Of a DNA stretch of 64,000 nucleotides, positions 61,036-64,000 are shown in pieces (within the stretch, counting starts at the first letter, position 1; each line of letters begins with the position of its first letter). A program made the translations under genes and the position numbers. The stretch comes from Flavicella sp965243265. Lineage in GTDB: Bacteria > Bacteroidota > Bacteroidia > Flavobacteriales > Flavobacteriaceae. The stretch spans positions 62,001 to 126,000 of the forward strand of contig CBDEUL010000008.1 of assembly GCA_965243265.1 (NCBI GenBank), given 5' to 3'. Below the pieces are notes generated by a model, which was given only the letters and a program-made list of their open reading frames with translations, was not told the origin of the DNA and did no database searches.

Positions 61036-61542
61036 ATGGTATTTAAAATTAGAGTTGTTTTAGACGTAAAGGAAGATGTAATAAGAACTATTGCTATTGA
61101 AGGAACTAAAACTTTAGAAGAATTACACCAAACCATTACAAATGTTTTTGGATTTAACGGACAGCAAATGGCTTCTTTTTACAGAACCGATGATGATTGG
61201 AACCAAGGAGAAGAAATTCCTCTTGTTAATATGGATGATACTCCTGGTGCTTTAGCCATGAGTACAACTACTATTGAACAAAACATAGAAGATCCTGGAG
61301 AAAAACTAATCTACGTGTATGATTTTTTAGAAATGTGGACTTTCTTTGTTGAACTTGTTGAAGTCACTGAAACTTCTGAAGAAAATTTACCTAAGCTTAT
61401 TTTATCTATCGGAGAGGTTCCTGAAACAGCTCCTAACAAAGAGTTCAAAGCTGAAAAAGGTTTTGAAGACGATGCAGGTGATGATGAATTTGGCTTTAAT
61501 GAATTTGAAAACATTGATGATATTGATTTCGATAATTACTAG
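61036..61542 (+). CDS. Plasmid pRiA4b ORF-3 / IS1096 TnpR-like family protein
   Basis: A 168-residue acidic protein. The beginning VFKIRVVLDVKEDVIRTIAI, then TLEELHQTITNVFGFNGQQM, matches the pRiA4b ORF-3-like family. The middle LIYVYDFLEMWTFFVELVEV is also typical. The tail is very acidic (DDAGDDEFGFNEFENIDDID). Despite the family name there is no transposase or inverted repeat here. In Bacteroidota this appears to be an ordinary chromosomal gene of unknown function. It is monocistronic. Confidence 0.8.
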   Translation: MVFKIRVVLDVKEDVIRTIAIEGTKTLEELHQTITNVFGFNGQQMASFYRTDDDWNQGEEIPLVNMDDTPGALAMSTTTIEQNIEDPGEKLIYVYDFLEMWTFFVELVEVTETSEENLPKLILSIGEVPETAPNKEFKAEKGFEDDAGDDEFGFNEFENIDDIDFDNY

Positions 61543-61563
61543 TTAAAAATAAACATCACAAAT

Positions 61564-61600
61564 AAAAAACAGGATTAAAGAAACTTCAATCCTGTTTTTT
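61564..61600. terminator. Bidirectional terminator after the pRiA4b ORF-3-like gene
   Basis: A 13-bp stem (AAAAAACAGGATT and AATCCTGTTTTTT) is extended inward by AAG/CTT after one mismatch, with T and A runs on either side. It serves converging genes. Confidence 0.88.
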
Positions 61601-61623
61601 TATGCACTTAAATTTTAACATTT

Positions 61624-62685
61624 TTAATGGATCACGTAGGTATTAACATCTTCATAGTTACGAACAACAAAATCAAAAGCTACATTTAAAATCTGCCCCA
61701 TTTTATCGCATTTTTTAAATTTTACATCTTTTGTAAATTCGTACAACTCTGTTCTTAGTTGCGCTACTTTTTCTGGTGTAGATATACAATCACTTGTCAT
61801 ACAATCTAACAAATAATTTACACGACCATAAATTCTAAGAATTCTTTTGGCTATTGCAGAACGTTCTTCTATTTTATATTGCTCTATAGACTCTTTTCTT
61901 AAATTTTTTTCTACCATTTCTACAAACTTGTAGTTTTCTTTTAAAAACTGTGGTCTGTACACTTTAAAAGTCCCTTCATAACACTGTTGATCAAAATCTA
62001 TAGCTCTAATTCTATATTGTACTTGATCAAAATCATGTGTTGGTACAATCACATAATTGTATGAACGCATATCACCTAACAAACGAATAATACAACGTTC
62101 ATTAAACTTCACAAACTCTTTAGACAATTGCTTTTGATCTCTTGTAGAAAACTCTTCATACCCTTCATTCATAAACACATCCCCTGGAATTCCTTGAATA
62201 TGCTCTTCTACTAACGTATCTTTATATACCAAAAAGTTAATTCTATCAGGCGAAAGTAAATGCTCTAACTCCAATCCATACACCCTAGAAGCATCTGCCT
62301 TTTTCACATAAATATACATATAGTTATCGTTCAGAATATTTCTAATTTTTATTCTAAAAGGCTTCGAGTTTCCAAACGTACAATAATCTATTGCATCTAC
62401 GTTCAAGTAAGGTAATGAGCTATCACTACCGTCGGCATGTAAAATGGTATATATTTTTTTTAAACTTCTATCTATTTCATCCCTTTCATAATCTGGATAA
62501 TATACACGTATCCATAATGTGTCATTCCCTGCTTTATCATAAACTTCAATAGCTCCAGAATAGCGTAATAAGTCATCATAACAAACTGGCATTACAACAT
62601 TCCTACTATATTTTTTCAAATACCCTTTTAGCTTATCACTAATCCCATAACATGGTTTTTTCTTCGAAATCAACTTTTTCTCCAT
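61624..62685 (-). CDS. Uncharacterised protein with a protein kinase-like catalytic signature
   Basis: A 353-residue soluble protein with no signal peptide, which I do not recognise as a named family. Residues 203-213 read LGDMRSYNYVI and 226-233 read IRAIDFDQ. This is the GDxxxxN...IDFD spacing of kinase-like (APH/WaaP-type) active sites, with Asp205 as candidate base and Asn210 and Asp230 as metal ligands. Upstream, YIYVKKADASRVYGLELEHL offers a Lys (128/129) and Glu (139/141) for the N-lobe salt bridge, and LVEEHIQGIPGDVF resembles a hinge. The rest is helical with scattered Cys. It lies between trxA and a terminator, alone on its transcript. Kinase activity is a hypothesis. Confidence 0.6.
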   Translation of the reverse strand: MEKKLISKKKPCYGISDKLKGYLKKYSRNVVMPVCYDDLLRYSGAIEVYDKAGNDTLWIRVYYPDYERDEIDRSLKKIYTILHADGSDSSLPYLNVDAIDYCTFGNSKPFRIKIRNILNDNYMYIYVKKADASRVYGLELEHLLSPDRINFLVYKDTLVEEHIQGIPGDVFMNEGYEEFSTRDQKQLSKEFVKFNERCIIRLLGDMRSYNYVIVPTHDFDQVQYRIRAIDFDQQCYEGTFKVYRPQFLKENYKFVEMVEKNLRKESIEQYKIEERSAIAKRILRIYGRVNYLLDCMTSDCISTPEKVAQLRTELYEFTKDVKFKKCDKMGQILNVAFDFVVRNYEDVNTYVIH

Positions 62686-62856
62686 ATCCCTTAATTTTAC
62701 CCGAACACACCCTAATTTCCATGTATCCTCCTACAAATATATTGCTCTCCATAAACAAATCCACCTTTTAAAGAAAGTATTTTACACCAGTTAGCACTGT
62801 TTATATCTAAATATATTCTCTATAAGCCTCATCCATATTTCCTTGTTTTTACTAAA

Positions 62857-62910
62857 ATTTAGACATAAAAAAACTCCTAGAAATTTCTAGGAGTTTTTTT
62901 ATGTCTAAAT
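62857..62910. terminator. Long perfect palindrome terminator after trxA
   Basis: A 54-bp perfect inverted repeat with 27-base arms meets at AAATTT with no spacer and contains A7 and T7 runs. It ends 8 bases after the trxA stop and should terminate trxA on the minus strand. Confidence 0.9.
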
Positions 62911-62918
62911 GTATTTAA

Positions 62919-63236
62919 TTACAATACTGCATCAATTTTACTTGCATATGTTGCTTTAGGTGCAACACCTACTTGCTTATCTACAACCTCACCGTTTTTA
63001 AATAATAAAACTGTAGGTATATTTCTTACTCCATACTTTGCAGCAAACTCTTGATTGTTATCAACATCAACCTTACCTACAACTGCTTTTCCATCATAAT
63101 CATTGCTTAATTCTTCAATGATTGGTCCAACCATTCTACATGGTCCACACCATGTAGCCCAAAAATCAACCAATACTGGTTGTGTTGCTTTTAATACTAC
63201 TTCTTCAAAAGTTGCGTCTGTGATTTCTAATGCCAT
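62919..63236 (-). CDS. trxA: Thioredoxin
   Basis: A 105-residue thioredoxin with the active site WATWCGPCRMVGP, the cis-proline loop RNIPTVLLF and the usual C-terminal helix. It reduces disulfides in cytoplasmic proteins together with thioredoxin reductase, which is not in this window. It has its own -7 element and a strong terminator, so it is monocistronic. Confidence 0.96.
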   Translation of the reverse strand: MALEITDATFEEVVLKATQPVLVDFWATWCGPCRMVGPIIEELSNDYDGKAVVGKVDVDNNQEFAAKYGVRNIPTVLLFKNGEVVDKQVGVAPKATYASKIDAVL

Positions 63237-63277
63237 GTCTATATATTTTTAAAAATTCTTTATTATTGTTTGTTTTA

Positions 63278-63285
63278 CAAATGTA
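63278..63285 (-). promoter_or_regulatory. -7 promoter element for trxA
   Basis: The minus strand reads TACATTTG, 41 bases before the ATG at 63236. No -33 TTG is found at normal spacing. Confidence 0.45.
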
Positions 63286-63355
63286 ATTAAATAAATGACT
63301 TTTAAGAATCCCTTCAAATCACTTTTATTTATATCTGTATATGGTTTAATTATTT

Positions 63356-64000
63356 TTAGAAAACCTCTCTTGCTATCTTTACAATATTGTCTGATTTCCC
63401 CATAGAGTAATAATGTACCGTAGGCACTCCTGCAGCCATTAATTCTTTACTTTGTTGGATTGCCCATTCTATACCTACTTGACGAATAGCCAACCTATCT
63501 CCCTTACAATCCAAAACTGCTTTCTCCAAAGGCATTGGCAAATCTAAACTAAATACTTTTGGTAAAACTTGTAAATGTCTCTCTACTGCAATTGGTTTAA
63601 TTCCTGGAATAATAGGAACATGAATGCCTATATTTTTTGCTGCCTCTACAAACTCAAAATATTTTTTATTATCAAAGAACATTTGTGTTACCACATAATC
63701 TGCTCCAGCATCTACCTTTTCTTTTAATCGTTGTAAATCCGATTCTAAACTTGGTGATTCAAAATGTTTTTCTGGATAACCCGCTACTCCCACACAAAAA
63801 TCAGGCGTATAAGGAGTATCAATTGTTTCATGTAAAAAATGCCCGTTGTTTAAATTATTTATTTGCGTTACTAACTCTACAGCATAATTGTTACCTCCTT
63901 TTACAGGTACAAAACCACTTTCATGCTTCATCGCATCTCCACGTAACGCCACCACATTATCTATTCCTAAATAATGGCAGTCTACTAAAACATACTCCGT
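63356..64000 (-). CDS. metF: 5,10-Methylenetetrahydrofolate reductase (5'-truncated by window edge)
   Basis: The C-terminal 214 residues are visible. The frame is open through the right edge and upstream residues (CHYLGIDNVVALRGD) belong to the enzyme, so the start lies outside the window. The TIM-barrel segments ADYVVTQMFFDNKKYFEFV, IPIIPGIKPI-like VPIIPGIKPIAV and GVPTVHYYSMGKSDNI are characteristic. It reduces methylene-THF to methyl-THF for methionine synthesis. If the cell's methionine synthase is MetH, this links to the cobalamin locus, but no such gene is seen here. Confidence 0.94.
   Translation of the reverse strand, partial: TEYVLVDCHYLGIDNVVALRGDAMKHESGFVPVKGGNNYAVELVTQINNLNNGHFLHETIDTPYTPDFCVGVAGYPEKHFESPSLESDLQRLKEKVDAGADYVVTQMFFDNKKYFEFVEAAKNIGIHVPIIPGIKPIAVERHLQVLPKVFSLDLPMPLEKAVLDCKGDRLAIRQVGIEWAIQQSKELMAAGVPTVHYYSMGKSDNIVKIAREVF

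Noticed and set aside
61036..61542. Mobile element suggested by the IS1096 TnpR-like family name
   Set aside because: There is no transposase, terminal inverted repeat or target duplication near it; the name is historical.
1..64000. CRISPR array, tRNA or rRNA gene
   Set aside because: I read the spacers on both strands and saw no regularly spaced repeats, no tRNA T-loop plus CCA layout and no rRNA sequence. A tRNAscan or Infernal run would be the proper test.

Overview
The window is AT-rich chromosomal DNA from a member of the Bacteroidota, most likely the family Flavobacteriaceae. The evidence is a secreted protein with a type IX secretion (T9SS) C-terminal sorting domain, the cluster rpmB-rpmG-DUF4295-ftsY, a CarB without its regulatory C-terminal domain, a bacillithiol gene (bshC), menaquinone genes, lipoproteins with acidic residues after the lipid-bearing cysteine, and recurrent TAnnTTTG promoter elements in front of genes that lack Shine-Dalgarno sites. 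I see no tRNA, rRNA, CRISPR array, insertion sequence or prophage. Genus cannot be decided from the sequence alone.

Layout, left to right. 1-10.3 kb: a 3'-truncated M16 metalloprotease lipoprotein, sucD, a four-gene plus-strand operon (T9SS-exported esterase, DUF1801, CX4CH cytochrome-like lipoprotein, YceI-like protein), carB and rpmH. 10.6-20.4 kb: htpG, a DUF4268 protein, mnmE, a PNPOx-like flavoprotein, a methyltransferase, a cysteine desulfurase, an acidic calcium-repeat lipoprotein, an Smr-domain protein and two tandem PPK2 polyphosphate kinases. 20.5-29.7 kb: recQ, the operon kdsD-tatC-lptB, fabH, a UvrD/PcrA helicase and a small membrane protein.

29.7-38.1 kb is a cobalamin locus. 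A B12 riboswitch precedes btuB and a BtuG-like surface beta-propeller lipoprotein. Next come a BtuF-like protein without a signal peptide and the divergent operon cobU-cobT-cobS-cobC followed by a lipoprotein BtuF. Together these import corrinoids, attach the lower ligand and finish cobalamin. The BtuCD permease/ATPase and de novo corrin synthesis are not here, so the locus suggests uptake and salvage.

38.2-50 kb holds a DUF2867 protein, an aldo/keto reductase, a DEAD-box helicase, a small acidic protein, a MATE exporter, bshC, a Dph6-like ATP pyrophosphatase, rimO, and two tandem near-identical secreted proteins with MopE-type calcium-binding segments. 50-64 kb holds ftsY, DUF4295, rpmG, rpmB, cinA, an FAH-family hydrolase, purU, menB, an esterase-like protein that lacks its nucleophile, a half-length CvfB-like protein, menD, menF, a hotdog thioesterase that could supply the DHNA-CoA hydrolysis step, a pRiA4b ORF-3-like protein, an uncharacterised protein with a kinase-like catalytic signature, trxA and a 5'-truncated metF.

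Most of the window is conserved housekeeping sequence. The parts most worth a second look are the kinase-like protein at 61.6-62.7 kb, the tandem MopE-type pair with a 266-bp identical block, the signal-less BtuF homologue with its CxxC-containing segment, and the nucleophile-less esterase.
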